Shown one piece after another: positions 51,262-60,230 of a stretch of DNA of 64,000 nt. The notes under the pieces were generated by a model, which saw only the letters and a program-made list of their open reading frames with translations, searched no databases and was not told where the DNA came from. The translations under genes and the position numbers were made by a program. How positions within the stretch are numbered: position 1 is the first letter of the stretch; every line of letters starts with the position of its first letter. The stretch comes from Bacillota bacterium (GTDB lineage Bacteria; Bacillota; Negativicutes; Sporomusales; CTSoil-080), in NCBI GenBank assembly GCA_017889635.1, contig JAGGAC010000001.1, positions 186,001 through 250,000 of the forward strand. The letters are read 5' to 3'.

Positions 51262-52319
51262 TGAAGACACAGGTGTATGTTGTTAATGGTGCTAACCCTG
51301 ATTTTAGTTTGCTGGCAAAGGCGGCTGAGGTACTCAGAGGTGGTGGACTGGTAGCATTCCCTACTGAGACAGTGTATGGCTTGGGGGCTAATGGGCTTAA
51401 TTCTGGAGCGGTGGCAAAGATTTTTGTAGCGAAAGGGCGACCTTCCGATAATCCGCTGATTTTGCATATTGCTGATGCCTCTGAGGTGGACAAGTTGGTG
51501 AGGCAAGTTCCCGTTTGCGCCAGGGCGCTTATGGATCGATTTTGGCCAGGACCGCTTACTGTGGTACTTGAACGGACACCGGCGGTGCCGGACGGAGTGA
51601 CAGGCGGGCTGAATACGGTGGCGATAAGGCAACCGGATTCAGTGGTGGCCAGGGACCTCATTCGTTTGGCAGGTATACCGCTGGCTGCGCCAAGTGCAAA
51701 TTCATCAGGTCGACCTAGTCCGACTACGGCTCAGGCGGTATTGGCTGATCTCGAAGGAAAGATAGATGTGGTGGTTGATGCTGGACCATGCGATATTGGG
51801 GTAGAGTCGACGGTAGTGGATTGTACGACTTCAGTACCAGTGGTCTTAAGGCCAGGCGGGATAACGCTGGAGATGCTGAGCGCAATATTGGGGGATAATA
51901 TTAAGGTCGATTCGGCGTTAAGGGGAGATAATGTTACTCCGCGATCTCCAGGAATGAAGTATAAGCATTATGCGCCGTTAGCTCCGATGATGCTATATGA
52001 GGGCGAAACAGGTGTTGCTCAAGAAATGCTTGTTGATGCTGTTAGACTAGCACTTTCGACAAAGCGGGTTGGCGCAGTGGTGTCGACCGAGACGGCGGGG
52101 TTACTGCCTGAAGGCGTAGCGGTGGCCGACTACGGGTCGCGGCAACGACCTGAAGAGGTGGCGGCTAATTTGTATAAAGCGCTTAGAAAGTTTGACAATG
52201 AACCGGTGGATGTTATATACGCAGAGGGGATTGTTGAGTCTGGGTTGGGGCTAGCGGTGATGAACAGGTTGCGAAAAGCTGCGGGATACAGAATAGTAAA
52301 GTGCGGTAGAGAGGGCTAA
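51261..52319 (+). CDS. tsaC: L-threonylcarbamoyladenylate synthase
   Basis: About 352 residues, Sua5/YwlC type. ATG 51261 lies five bases after GGAGG (ATG 51258 overlaps the prmC stop and is possible). LVAFPTETVYGLGANGLN, KIFVAKGRPSDNPLILHI and RFWPGPLTVVLERT are diagnostic. A C-terminal Sua5 domain (from about 215) distinguishes it from short TsaC. It makes the precursor for t6A on tRNAs. Confidence 0.95.
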   Translation: MKTQVYVVNGANPDFSLLAKAAEVLRGGGLVAFPTETVYGLGANGLNSGAVAKIFVAKGRPSDNPLILHIADASEVDKLVRQVPVCARALMDRFWPGPLTVVLERTPAVPDGVTGGLNTVAIRQPDSVVARDLIRLAGIPLAAPSANSSGRPSPTTAQAVLADLEGKIDVVVDAGPCDIGVESTVVDCTTSVPVVLRPGGITLEMLSAILGDNIKVDSALRGDNVTPRSPGMKYKHYAPLAPMMLYEGETGVAQEMLVDAVRLALSTKRVGAVVSTETAGLLPEGVAVADYGSRQRPEEVAANLYKALRKFDNEPVDVIYAEGIVESGLGLAVMNRLRKAAGYRIVKCGREG

Positions 52320-52371
52320 ATAGCATCCTAAACTTGGCTGTAGATTACCTGTTTTGGTTAATAATTAATAG

Positions 52372-52400
52372 TTGACAAACGTTACATAAAGTAATAAAAT
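52372..52400 (+). promoter_or_regulatory. Strong promoter of the tRNA pair
   Basis: TTGACA (52372-52377), a 17-base spacer and TAAAAT (52395-52400), 28 bases before the first tRNA. Confidence 0.85.
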
Positions 52401-52427
52401 ATAATATGTGACTTGGAGAGAATGCTT

Positions 52428-52504
52428 TGGGGAGTCGCCAAGTTGGTTAAGGCATCGGACTCTGACTCCGACATTCGAGGGTTCAAATCCTTCCTCCCCA
52501 GCCA
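52428..52504 (+). tRNA. tRNA-Gln (anticodon CTG)
   Basis: The cloverleaf is complete: acceptor TGGGGAG/CTCCCCA with the U1-A72 pair typical of tRNA-Gln, D arm GCC...GGC, anticodon arm TCGGA-CTCTGAC-TCCGA (CTG), T arm GAGGG-TTCAAAT-CCTTC, G73 and an encoded CCA. Confidence 0.92.
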
Positions 52505-52507
52505 TAT

Positions 52508-52583
<76 letters not shown>

Positions 52584-52591
52584 GAAAAATC

Positions 52592-52619
52592 AAGGCTTCG
52601 CAGTGATGCGAAGCCTTTT
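52592..52619 (+). terminator. Terminator after the tRNA pair
   Basis: AAGGCTTCGC-AGTGAT-GCGAAGCCTT followed by TTG. Confidence 0.85.
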
Positions 52620-52749
52620 GCTATGTATAGATGGCGGCAGTCGCAAAAAGGGCAAAAGTTTGACTCTAAAAAATACTAACTTTTTTTCTTGATGCCGCAG
52701 TCAAATAAATATTTTAGCGACCACAAATTTTGAACTCAGGGAGGAATTT

Positions 52750-53655
52750 ATGGATATTCGTCAACTGCGTTATTTTATTTCGGTTGCTGAAAACTTAAAC
52801 TTTACCGAAGCTGCTAGATCTCAGTATGTTGCACAGTCTGCTGTAAGCAGGCAAATTGCTGATTTAGAGAAGAAGCTCGGCGTAAATTTGTTTACCAGGG
52901 ATAAGCATTCTGTTTCCCTTACAGCAGCAGGCAGACTGCTTTTGCAAGAAGCTTATACAATTGTAGGGCGTTCCGATGCTGCTGTTGAGATGGTTAAGCA
53001 AGCTGCTGTTGGTACTGCAGGTATTTTAAAGATCGGCTATCTTGGAGTTCCCTTAATGCTGCCCTGGGCCGAACAATTGCGATTATTTCATCTTGCCAAC
53101 CCAAAAGTTCAGCTTCACTTTAATGAGTATGATGCCGGTAGTCTTACCAGCGAGTTGGAAAACCGAAAATTGGATATTGGTTTTACCAGATCGATCAGTG
53201 TTAAAAATAGCAGCGTAATAAATTGGCGAAAAATCGACGTTGACTCTGTTTGCGTTGTTATGCGTCCGGATCATCACTTAGCCAATAGTAAAAAGATTGA
53301 ATTTCGAGGTTTGGAAAATGAATCTTTTATTACAATTAGCCGATTAGCGTCTCCGGGGTTATATGATCATATGCTTGGATTGTGTTTAAAAAATAATATT
53401 TCGCCTAAAATTATATTTCAGCCTTCTAATGTTCAATCAGTGTTATTTTCAGTATTTATTGGTATGGGAATAGCGATTTTACCGCGATGTTTTGAAAACT
53501 GTCTGCCGACACTTCAACTCAAATTTATCGATATTGAGGGCGAAGAGGTAAATAGTGAGTTGGTAGTTGCCTGGAATAAAATGATTGATAATCCATCCGC
53601 GATGTTGTTTTTAAACTCTATCTTAAATCATACTGGTATTGCAGAGTTTGCGTAA
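52750..53655 (+). CDS. LysR-family regulator
   Basis: A 301-residue protein. The winged helix (MDIRQLRYFISVAENLNFTEAARSQYVAQSAVSRQIADLEKKLG) is complete. The periplasmic-binding-like effector domain includes LKIGYLGVPLMLP and FIGMGIAILPRC. It is next to the bicupin and aromatic-acid transporter genes, same strand, so it probably activates them. The DNA between carries a long inverted repeat. Confidence 0.92.
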   Translation: MDIRQLRYFISVAENLNFTEAARSQYVAQSAVSRQIADLEKKLGVNLFTRDKHSVSLTAAGRLLLQEAYTIVGRSDAAVEMVKQAAVGTAGILKIGYLGVPLMLPWAEQLRLFHLANPKVQLHFNEYDAGSLTSELENRKLDIGFTRSISVKNSSVINWRKIDVDSVCVVMRPDHHLANSKKIEFRGLENESFITISRLASPGLYDHMLGLCLKNNISPKIIFQPSNVQSVLFSVFIGMGIAILPRCFENCLPTLQLKFIDIEGEEVNSELVVAWNKMIDNPSAMLFLNSILNHTGIAEFA

Positions 53656-53736
53656 CTTTTACTATTGAATTACAACCACTTATAGAAGTGGCGGATTCTT
53701 GGGAACTCCCGCCTGAAAAGTGAATATATTATGAAA

Positions 53737-53794
53737 TAGTAATGACTTATCGGCATTGCGGTGATGACAACGTAATGCCGATAAGTCATTACTA
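53737..53794. repeat. 21-base perfect inverted repeat between lysR and bicupin gene
   Basis: Arms 53737-53757 and 53774-53794 are exact reverse complements (starting TAGTAATGACTTATC), with a 16-base loop. There is no T-tract after it on the forward strand. It may be a terminator of unusual form for lysR, a regulatory hairpin, or a remnant of a small mobile sequence. Confidence 0.6.
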
Positions 53795-53912
53795 TGATCG
53801 GAAATGGATGTTTCCTTAAAAATTGTCTTTAGGTTATTCTTAGTACGAGAGTTATAAAAATTTTAACAAAGTTATTGTTGCGCAGCTTTAACTGGTAAAG
53901 GGAGGATTCTAT

Positions 53913-54887
53913 ATGTATAAAGACGATCCTGCACGCGCATATAACCGTACCCGTGAGGAGATCCGTACGCGGGGAGCAATTTTTAATATTAATGAAGGCA
54001 TTAATATTGATAGTGGCAATGATTGTATCACTAGGCTTATTGGATGGCCGGGAGTAGGAACCCGTATGGTTGCATTTCATCTTTTGATTCACAAGCCGGG
54101 CGGCAGTTTCTCCATGCATAGTCATCCTATTTCTGAAGAGAGCATGATTTGCATTCGTGGCAAGGGAGAAGTTAATTTTGGTGCTGGGTGGGAAAAGGTA
54201 GAAGCCGGTAATATTTTGTTTGCCCCTATTGCCTGTCCGCATGCTACCAGGTGCGATTCGAATGCTACTGAAGATTTTATCGTTTTATCTTATGCTTGTC
54301 CGTCTCCTTTGGAGTTTTATCAGGAAATCGGACTCATGGAAAATGGAATATTCAAAACCGATGAGATTGACAGATTGCTGTTAAATCTTGAAGCAGATAA
54401 TATCCCCAAAGACTGTGTGATGGAACAAAATGATTTAGGAGGAATCTATCGGGCCGAGACAAGAGGCTACGAAGAAGTAGCCAAAAGCGGCGGAGTATTC
54501 AATGTCTATCGTGGGGCGCCGTTCTATGGTTATGGCGGCGAAATGAAGTTTTTAGTCTGGCCTGGTGTAGGAGCGAAAAATGTTGGACACCACAATGCCT
54601 GTCACGAGCCAGGTGTTGCCTTCAAACCTCATGTCCATCCGATTTCGGAGGATGCGGTTCTCTTTTGGAACGGCACAGGGATGGCATATCTGGAAAGTCG
54701 CTGGATAGAGGTATCTGAAGGCGATATATTGTATGCTCCGGCACTTGTGCGGCATGGTACAGGATGTCACAAAAACTCGCCACGAGCGATAATGTCCTGC
54801 GGCTGTGCAACACCTCCTCAATTTGATTTATATCAAAAGGCTGGATACTTAAAAGAAGGAAAGTTTGTGAAATTTGAAGTCAAATAA
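53913..54887 (+). CDS. Bicupin protein (gentisate dioxygenase-like fold)
   Basis: A 324-residue protein with ribosome site AAAGGGAGG. It is an internal duplication of a cupin. Half one has HSHPISEESM and CPHATRC; half two has HVHPISEDAVLFW and VRHGTGCH. Each half keeps the H-x-H...H metal ligands and a WPGVG start. The fold matches gentisate-type dioxygenases, but the sequence is not a clear match and an oxygenase would be odd in an anaerobe. It might be an isomerase or ligand sensor. The following gene encodes an aromatic-acid transporter. Confidence 0.75.
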   Translation: MYKDDPARAYNRTREEIRTRGAIFNINEGINIDSGNDCITRLIGWPGVGTRMVAFHLLIHKPGGSFSMHSHPISEESMICIRGKGEVNFGAGWEKVEAGNILFAPIACPHATRCDSNATEDFIVLSYACPSPLEFYQEIGLMENGIFKTDEIDRLLLNLEADNIPKDCVMEQNDLGGIYRAETRGYEEVAKSGGVFNVYRGAPFYGYGGEMKFLVWPGVGAKNVGHHNACHEPGVAFKPHVHPISEDAVLFWNGTGMAYLESRWIEVSEGDILYAPALVRHGTGCHKNSPRAIMSCGCATPPQFDLYQKAGYLKEGKFVKFEVK

Positions 54888-54983
54888 TGATAGGGTATTT
54901 TTGCAGAGTGCAAGTTAAGTTTTTGATATCCATACTATTTTAAATATTTAATATTTTCATTTTTTTAAAAAGGGGTTGCTCTT

Positions 54984-56282
54984 TTGGAAAAAGTTAATGT
55001 TAATAAATGGATTGACGAGGCTAAGATTAACCGTTTTCACTTATTAATGTTCTTTTTGTGTATCTGTATTGTTACTTTTGACGGCTATGATCTTGTTATT
55101 TATGGTGCCGCAGTTCCTTTGTTACTCAAAGAATTTGGGATTAGTCCTGCTTTGGCTGGAGTTATTGGAAGCTACGCTTTGTTTGGAGCAGCCTTTGGAG
55201 CGTTATTATTCGGGTGGCTGGCAGATAAAATAGGCCGAAAAGTTGCTATTATAATTTGTTCAGCGGTATTTAGCGCGGCCACAGGTCTTACTGGGTTAGC
55301 TAACGGTCCGGATGCCTTTGCAATTGGCCGGTTTTTAGCTGGGGTTGGTATCGGGGGGGCAATGCCTAATATTGTCGCTTTAGTTTCAGAATATGCACCG
55401 TCAAGGAACCGCTCTTTAGTTGTGGCCGTTATATTTTCTGGGATGCAAATAGGCGGAATTGCGGCAGCTGGCCTGAGCATGTGGTTATTTCCAATTGTGG
55501 GGTGGCGTCCGATATTTTATATTGGCGCACTACCGCTATTGCTTATTCCACTATTTATTAAAAGCTTGCCAGAGTCTCCGATTAAGTTAATTGATAGTAA
55601 CCGAATTGATGAAGTTAAAGCCATACTACGAAAATTGCGGCCAGGTGAGGTGTTTTCAGATACAGCAAAACTAGAAATTTTCAGAACGGTCAGTAAAGGA
55701 TCCGTTCGTGATGTTTTTGCCGAAGGCCGAGGTATGAGTACGGTGTTTATCTGGATTGTATATTTTATGAACATGTATATGATATTTGGCTTAGGTATTT
55801 GGCTACCTAAACTGATGATGGATGCTGGCTTTGGATTGGGATCCGGATTATGGTTTCTTCTTGTATTGCAATTTGCTGCATTCTTTGGCAGTCAGCTCGC
55901 GGGTTTTCTCGCTGACCGATTTGGAAGCAAGGTGACAATGGTTGGCGCCTATATAATAGCGTTTTTGGCAATCGTGCTAATGGCATATATGAAGAATTTT
56001 TACCTATTATCGGTGCTAGTTGCTTTAGCGGGCAGCGGATATTACGCTGGACAGAATGTGGCACATGGATATGTATCGCTTTATTATCCACAAGCGATTC
56101 GGTCTACTGGTATGGGATTGGCGTTTGGCGTAGGACGCTTGGGTGCTATACTTGGTCCAGCAATTGCAGGGGTTATAATGTCATTAAAACTGCCATTGAC
56201 GATTAACTTTATCAGTTTAGCTGTGCCAGGACTTATTGCTGCTGTTGTAATACTCTTTGTTCGCGATAAAAGGCAAGTATAA
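54984..56282 (+). CDS. MFS transporter, aromatic acid:proton symporter type
   Basis: A 432-residue protein with TTG start behind AAAAGGGGTTG and 12 membrane helices. FDGYDLVIYGAAVPLLLKEFG, the DGYD motif typical of the AAHS group (PcaK/BenK), and FGWLADKIGRKVAII (MFS motif A) are present. It would import a benzoate-like or hydroxylated aromatic acid. It follows the bicupin gene by 96 bases. Confidence 0.88.
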   Translation: MEKVNVNKWIDEAKINRFHLLMFFLCICIVTFDGYDLVIYGAAVPLLLKEFGISPALAGVIGSYALFGAAFGALLFGWLADKIGRKVAIIICSAVFSAATGLTGLANGPDAFAIGRFLAGVGIGGAMPNIVALVSEYAPSRNRSLVVAVIFSGMQIGGIAAAGLSMWLFPIVGWRPIFYIGALPLLLIPLFIKSLPESPIKLIDSNRIDEVKAILRKLRPGEVFSDTAKLEIFRTVSKGSVRDVFAEGRGMSTVFIWIVYFMNMYMIFGLGIWLPKLMMDAGFGLGSGLWFLLVLQFAAFFGSQLAGFLADRFGSKVTMVGAYIIAFLAIVLMAYMKNFYLLSVLVALAGSGYYAGQNVAHGYVSLYYPQAIRSTGMGLAFGVGRLGAILGPAIAGVIMSLKLPLTINFISLAVPGLIAAVVILFVRDKRQV

Positions 56283-56576
56283 CGATAGCGCTATGGTGAT
56301 TTTTGTGTGCGGATACATTGCGATTCTTGTTGACTGCTGAACGAGTGGTGGTTGTCTAATGAAGGAACTTGGAGGAAGGATGCTGAAATAATAATTGTGC
56401 AATAGCTGAATCGCCATTTGGGCAGGCTGATATATAAGCTGCCAAATGGTGATTCAGCTATTGTTGCAAATGAAATCTACGGAGGGGCTCGGTGGGGTTG
56501 CGTGGACTGTATGTCGCTAGCAGTGGTTGAAGCAAACTTATTTAGTATATAAAGAACAGGGGATTTAATATAATAT
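56283..56576. other. Intergenic region with a long hairpin
   Basis: At 56400-56463 a near-perfect hairpin is formed: CAATAGCTGAATC, CCATTTGG and CAG pair with CTG, CCAAATGG and GATTCAGCTATTG, with one bulge and one G-T pair. There is no T-tract. No gene is visible; two very short frames (12 and 16 codons) at 56470-56530 are not convincing. Confidence 0.5.
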
Positions 56577-57455
56577 ATGAAAAGATATAAGAGAGTTTAT
56601 TTAGAAATAACGAATGTATGTAACTTGAGATGTGATTTTTGTCCTGAAACAAAAAGGAAAGCTGAATTTATGTCAGAATCTACATTTGGAGAAATTCTGG
56701 ATCAAATTAAACCTTATACGGATTATATATATTTGCATGTAAAAGGGGAACCTTTATTACATCCTAAATTAGCCAGTTTTCTAGATATAAGTTATGAAAA
56801 GAGGTTTGCGGTAAATATTACAACAAATGGTACTTTAATAGATAAGGTAGCGGATACTTTAATTGAAAAGCCTGCAGTAAGGCAAATAAACTTTTCGCTT
56901 CATAGCTTTGATGGGAATCAGAATGAAATATCTAAAGATGTGTATATTGATAGTGTTCTTAAATTTTCAAGTAGAGCAATACTTGAATCAAACGTAATTA
57001 TTGCCTTGAGGTTATGGAATTTAGATGAAGCTTTATTATCAAAGGATCAAAGAAAAAGAAATTTAGCTATTCTTCATAAGATCGAAGAGAATTTTAAGTT
57101 GCCTTATAAAATTCAGGGCAATTTAGCTAAAACAAAGGCATTAAAAATAGCGGATCGGGTATATTTTAATCAAGATTATGAGTTTGAATGGCCTGATTTA
57201 AAGAGAGAAGAGGATTTTAATAAGGGATCTTGCTATGGATTAAGAAATCAAGTTGCTATTTTAGTTAATGGTACAGTAGTACCCTGTTGTCTTGATGGCG
57301 AAGGGATTATTAATTTAGGTAGTATTCATCAAGATGAATTCTCTGATATTATAAATGGAGAAAGAGCGGAAAATATAAGGCGCGGTTTTTGCAATAATAA
57401 TGTAGTAGAAGAACTTTGTCGAAAATGTGGCTATAGAAAGAGATTCGCAAAATAG
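56577..57455 (+). CDS. Radical SAM/SPASM-type enzyme, A+T-rich
   Basis: A 292-residue protein. The core motif CNLRCDFC lies at residues 15-22, VKGEPLLHPKL provides the GEP motif, and NITTNGTLI follows. The C-terminal auxiliary cluster region has cysteines in GSCYGLRNQ, VPCCLDGEG, GFCNNN and LCRKCGYRKR, as in SPASM proteins. The sequence is clearly more A+T-rich than its neighbours, a sign of acquisition. No precursor peptide or partner gene is adjacent, so the substrate is unknown. Confidence 0.85.
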   Translation: MKRYKRVYLEITNVCNLRCDFCPETKRKAEFMSESTFGEILDQIKPYTDYIYLHVKGEPLLHPKLASFLDISYEKRFAVNITTNGTLIDKVADTLIEKPAVRQINFSLHSFDGNQNEISKDVYIDSVLKFSSRAILESNVIIALRLWNLDEALLSKDQRKRNLAILHKIEENFKLPYKIQGNLAKTKALKIADRVYFNQDYEFEWPDLKREEDFNKGSCYGLRNQVAILVNGTVVPCCLDGEGIINLGSIHQDEFSDIINGERAENIRRGFCNNNVVEELCRKCGYRKRFAK

Positions 57456-57549
57456 TGTTGCTAAGTTCATCCGTGTGCTATTTGCTTGGGAGATTACTGC
57501 TTCTCAAGATCGCTATACTGGCTTGTGAACTATTTTGATTAGGAAAGAC

Positions 57550-57586
57550 AAAAAGGTGTCTGACTTTGTTGGTCAGACACCTTTTT
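57550..57586. terminator. Bidirectional terminator
   Basis: AAAAAGGTGTCTGAC (57550-57564) pairs perfectly with 57572-57586, with A and T flanks on both sides. The end of the reverse-strand gene lies inside it. Confidence 0.88.
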
Positions 57587-57785
57587 TGTGTCGCCGAGTG
57601 AAGTGACTAGGGAACAAGGTTCTTTCTTTTGGTGATTCTTTGCGAAACCGAGTGAATTCTTGTAATATTTCTTCCAACTCGAGGGCTAGATCATCTGTTT
57701 TACCGCTGTCTGTACAACTGGTCAGCGCCTGACATAATTCATCGATTTTCATAGCAAAGTAATCTTCAATGCTCGAACGTGGCAC
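57573..57785 (-). CDS. Small reverse-strand protein, unknown function
   Basis: A 70-residue protein with GTG start, GGAGG nine bases upstream on the reverse strand. It is helical and acidic in the centre (KIDELCQALTSCTD..., LALELEEILQEFTRFRKES) with a basic C-terminus. It is divergent from the MntP gene and ends in a bidirectional terminator. No family is recognised. Confidence 0.55.
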   Translation of the reverse strand: MPRSSIEDYFAMKIDELCQALTSCTDSGKTDDLALELEEILQEFTRFRKESPKERTLFPSHFTRRHKKGV

Positions 57786-57941
57786 CGCGATAAACCTCCA
57801 TAAATCACGCCTAAATTTACATTATATGCAAAAACAACCATATTATACCATGATGTTTGATGAGCATGCAAGGTATTCGATGCGAAAATAGACTATCTAT
57901 GGAATAAGTTTCATATAATGAGTTTGTGGAGGTGCTAGTGT

Positions 57942-58544
57942 ATGAGTTTATTGGAAGTATTCGTGCTAAGTGTTGCTTTGGGCACGGACTTAGTTTCGGT
58001 GGCTATTCCCATTGGCATGAACGGTGTTTCCCGGCGGACTATTTTTAATGCGGCGTTGGTTTTCGCATTATTTCATATTGTTATGATTTTGGCCGGGTAT
58101 TACTTCGGACACTGTTTAGGGATGATGGTTGAGCATGTGGAGACATACCATATTAATTGGCCAACAGCAGCAGTAGAAGACTGGACAGGTGCACTTGGTG
58201 CGCTGGTGCTTATAGCACTTGGGGTGCATATGATTAAGGAAAACTTTGCGGGCGAAAGTACATATAAGAATGCTACTTGTCCGTTAGAAGGCTTGGCGCT
58301 AGTGTGGCTTGCGATCAGCGTTAGTTTGGATGCACTGGCTGCCGGGTTCAGTTTAGGGATTATGGATGTTAATTTGCTAAAATTAAGTGTAATTTTAGGG
58401 TTAGTTATCTTTGGGTTGGCGATAATTGGTTTGATGCTGGGCAGACGTTTAGGTCATTTGATTGGAGCGCGGGCTGAACTAGTTGGTGGCGGGGCGCTGC
58501 TATTGCTGGGGTTGCATGTATTTTGGATGGCAATATGTTTCTAG
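57942..58544 (+). CDS. mntP: MntP-family manganese efflux pump
   Basis: A 200-residue protein with six membrane helices in two halves. The repeated Asp motifs, VALGTDLVSVAIPIG in the first half and SVSLDALAAGFSLG in the second, are the MntP signature (DUF204). It exports Mn(II). No yybP-ykoY manganese riboswitch is visible upstream; TATAAT in front of the gene may be its -10. Confidence 0.85.
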   Translation: MSLLEVFVLSVALGTDLVSVAIPIGMNGVSRRTIFNAALVFALFHIVMILAGYYFGHCLGMMVEHVETYHINWPTAAVEDWTGALGALVLIALGVHMIKENFAGESTYKNATCPLEGLALVWLAISVSLDALAAGFSLGIMDVNLLKLSVILGLVIFGLAIIGLMLGRRLGHLIGARAELVGGGALLLLGLHVFWMAICF

Positions 58545-58566
58545 GGCAATCTATTAATAACGAGCG

Positions 58567-58595
58567 TTTTTTATTATTGCAAGATATGATAAAAT
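58567..58595 (+). promoter_or_regulatory. Promoter for the arginine phosphatase-rpiB-glyA-upp run
   Basis: TTTTTT, a 17-base spacer and TAAAAT (58590-58595) with an upstream TG extension. The -35 is poor; the extended -10 carries the call. Confidence 0.45.
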
Positions 58596-58634
58596 AGTGG
58601 CGGATATACTATGTAAGAAGGATTTGGTGCGATT

Positions 58635-59102
58635 ATGCTGCGTATTTTGCTAGTTTGTTCCGGGAATACTTGTCGCAGTCCGATGGCTGAAACTTTACTT
58701 AAAGCTAAGATAAATGAAAGTGGTCTGGCTGATAAAGTTCAAGTGTTGTCAGCAGGCCTTTACGCCGCAGGGGAAATGCAAGCTTCAAATGGGGCGATGG
58801 CGGCTATGCGAAGGCGCGGTTTGGACTTGTCGTTACACCGTTCACGTCAAGTGTTACCGGATTTTGTACAAGCTGCTGATTTGGTGCTGACGATGACTGT
58901 TTCTCATAAACGTATGCTGGTAGCAGCAGTACCGGAATTCGCCTCTAAGGTGTATACATTGGCTGAGTATGCTGGCGACGAAAATGACGTCGTTGACCCT
59001 TTTGGTGGCAATGATGAAGTATACGAGTGCTGTGCTTTGGAGATTGAGCATTTGCTGGATAAAGCGTGGCAAAAAATAGTAGATTATGCAGGAAAAATTT
59101 GA
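58635..59102 (+). CDS. ywlE: Low-molecular-weight protein arginine phosphatase (YwlE-like)
   Basis: A 155-residue protein. The active loop CSGNTCRSPM near residue 8 carries the Thr (C-x3-TCRS) that marks arginine phosphatases rather than tyrosine phosphatases. The general acid region is VVDPFGGNDEVYECC. It removes phosphate from arginine on proteins marked for Clp degradation. It stands upstream of rpiB, as in Bacillus. Confidence 0.9.
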   Translation: MLRILLVCSGNTCRSPMAETLLKAKINESGLADKVQVLSAGLYAAGEMQASNGAMAAMRRRGLDLSLHRSRQVLPDFVQAADLVLTMTVSHKRMLVAAVPEFASKVYTLAEYAGDENDVVDPFGGNDEVYECCALEIEHLLDKAWQKIVDYAGKI

Positions 59103-59150
59103 TGTATGTAGAAAAGTTGTTGAATGATCAAACAAGAGAGGTGTAATAGT

Positions 59151-59588
59151 GTGCTTGTTGCGATTGGCAGTGACCATGGCGGTTTTAGGCTAAAGGAAGA
59201 AATAAAACTTTTTCTCAACGAGAATGGCATAGCTTTTCGTGATTTTGGGACAAATTCTACAGAATCAGTTGACTATCCAGATGTTTCCCGAGCAGTTGCC
59301 CAGGCTGTTTCAGGCGGGCAGTATGACCGGGGAATTATTGTGTGTGGCACCGGGGTTGGAGTCAGTATTGCCGCGAATAAAGTCAAGGGTATCAGGGCTG
59401 CACTTTGTCATGATGTTTATTCGGCTGAGATGTCGCGGGCTCACAATAACGCCAATGTGTTAACTATGGGTGAGCGGGTTATCGGCTTTGGTTTAGCCCG
59501 AGCGATTGTGGCTAAGTGGATGTCTACGGAGTTCGAGGGCGGGCGTCACGCCAGACGAGTGGCTATGATCGATGCTCTTGTGGAATAA
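59151..59588 (+). CDS. rpiB: Ribose-5-phosphate isomerase B
   Basis: A 145-residue protein. GTG 59151, five bases from GAGAGGTG, is chosen over ATG 59124. SDHGGFRLKEEIK, DYPDVSRAVAQAV and the catalytic CGTGVGVSIAANKVKGIRAAL are diagnostic. It interconverts ribose and ribulose 5-phosphate. Confidence 0.96.
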   Translation: MLVAIGSDHGGFRLKEEIKLFLNENGIAFRDFGTNSTESVDYPDVSRAVAQAVSGGQYDRGIIVCGTGVGVSIAANKVKGIRAALCHDVYSAEMSRAHNNANVLTMGERVIGFGLARAIVAKWMSTEFEGGRHARRVAMIDALVE

Positions 59589-59626
59589 TTTGTTCAAGGC
59601 TAGAGAAATCACGGAAGGTGATAGGG

Positions 59627-60190
59627 ATGGACGGAGAGTATGAGGCTATCAGGAAAGCGGTAACTGCGGCAGTAGAAGAGTTGTTGGCTGTAGCGGGGGT
59701 AAGGGCAGGCCAGGTGCTGATTGTGGGATGTAGTACCAGTGAAGTTCTAGGCCGCCGCATTGGATCGTCAGGCTCGAATGAGGTTGCCGCTGCAATTATG
59801 ATTGCCTTGAAAGACGTTTGTGCCCGCTGTGGTGTAGATTTGGCGATCCAGTGCTGTGAACATTTGAACCGAGCATTGGTGGTAGAACGTAGGGTGATGG
59901 AACGTTACCATTTGGAAGAAGTCAGTGTCGTGCCTGTTCTAGGTGCCGGTGGAGCTTTGGCGGCAAAGGCAATGAGAGACTTGTCTGATCCTGTTGTAGT
60001 TGAAAGAATACAGGCACACGTCGGACTGGATATTGGAGCAACACTTATTGGTATGCATTTAAAGCCTGTAGTGGTACCTGTTCGTTTAAAGCAAATTTTT
60101 ATCGGACAAGCTCAGGTTACAGCAGCACGTACTAGGCCGAAGCTGGTTGGAGGTATTAGGGCAGTTTATGAATTGCCGTCCTGCCAGTAG
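59627..60190 (+). CDS. UPF0340 protein (YwlG family)
   Basis: A 187-residue protein from ATG 59627 (GGAAGGTGATAGGG). [21 protein letters not shown]-type motif (here [13 protein letters not shown]), [13 protein letters not shown] and [21 protein letters not shown] are typical. Between rpiB and glyA in many Firmicutes; the function is unknown. Confidence 0.9.
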   Translation: MDGEYEAIRKAVTAAVEELLAVAGVRAGQVLIVGCSTSEVLGRRIGSSGSNEVAAAIMIALKDVCARCGVDLAIQCCEHLNRALVVERRVMERYHLEEVSVVPVLGAGGALAAKAMRDLSDPVVVERIQAHVGLDIGATLIGMHLKPVVVPVRLKQIFIGQAQVTAARTRPKLVGGIRAVYELPSCQ

Positions 60191-60230
60191 AACAAAACAA
60201 TTTATTAGTGAACATTTTGAGGAGGAAAAT

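Noticed and set aside
56470-56535. Very short frames that might encode a radical SAM precursor peptide
   Set aside because: They are 12-16 codons long, lack core features, and do not join the enzyme gene.
57786-57941. yybP-ykoY manganese riboswitch before the MntP gene
   Set aside because: None of the conserved loop sequences is present in this short gap.
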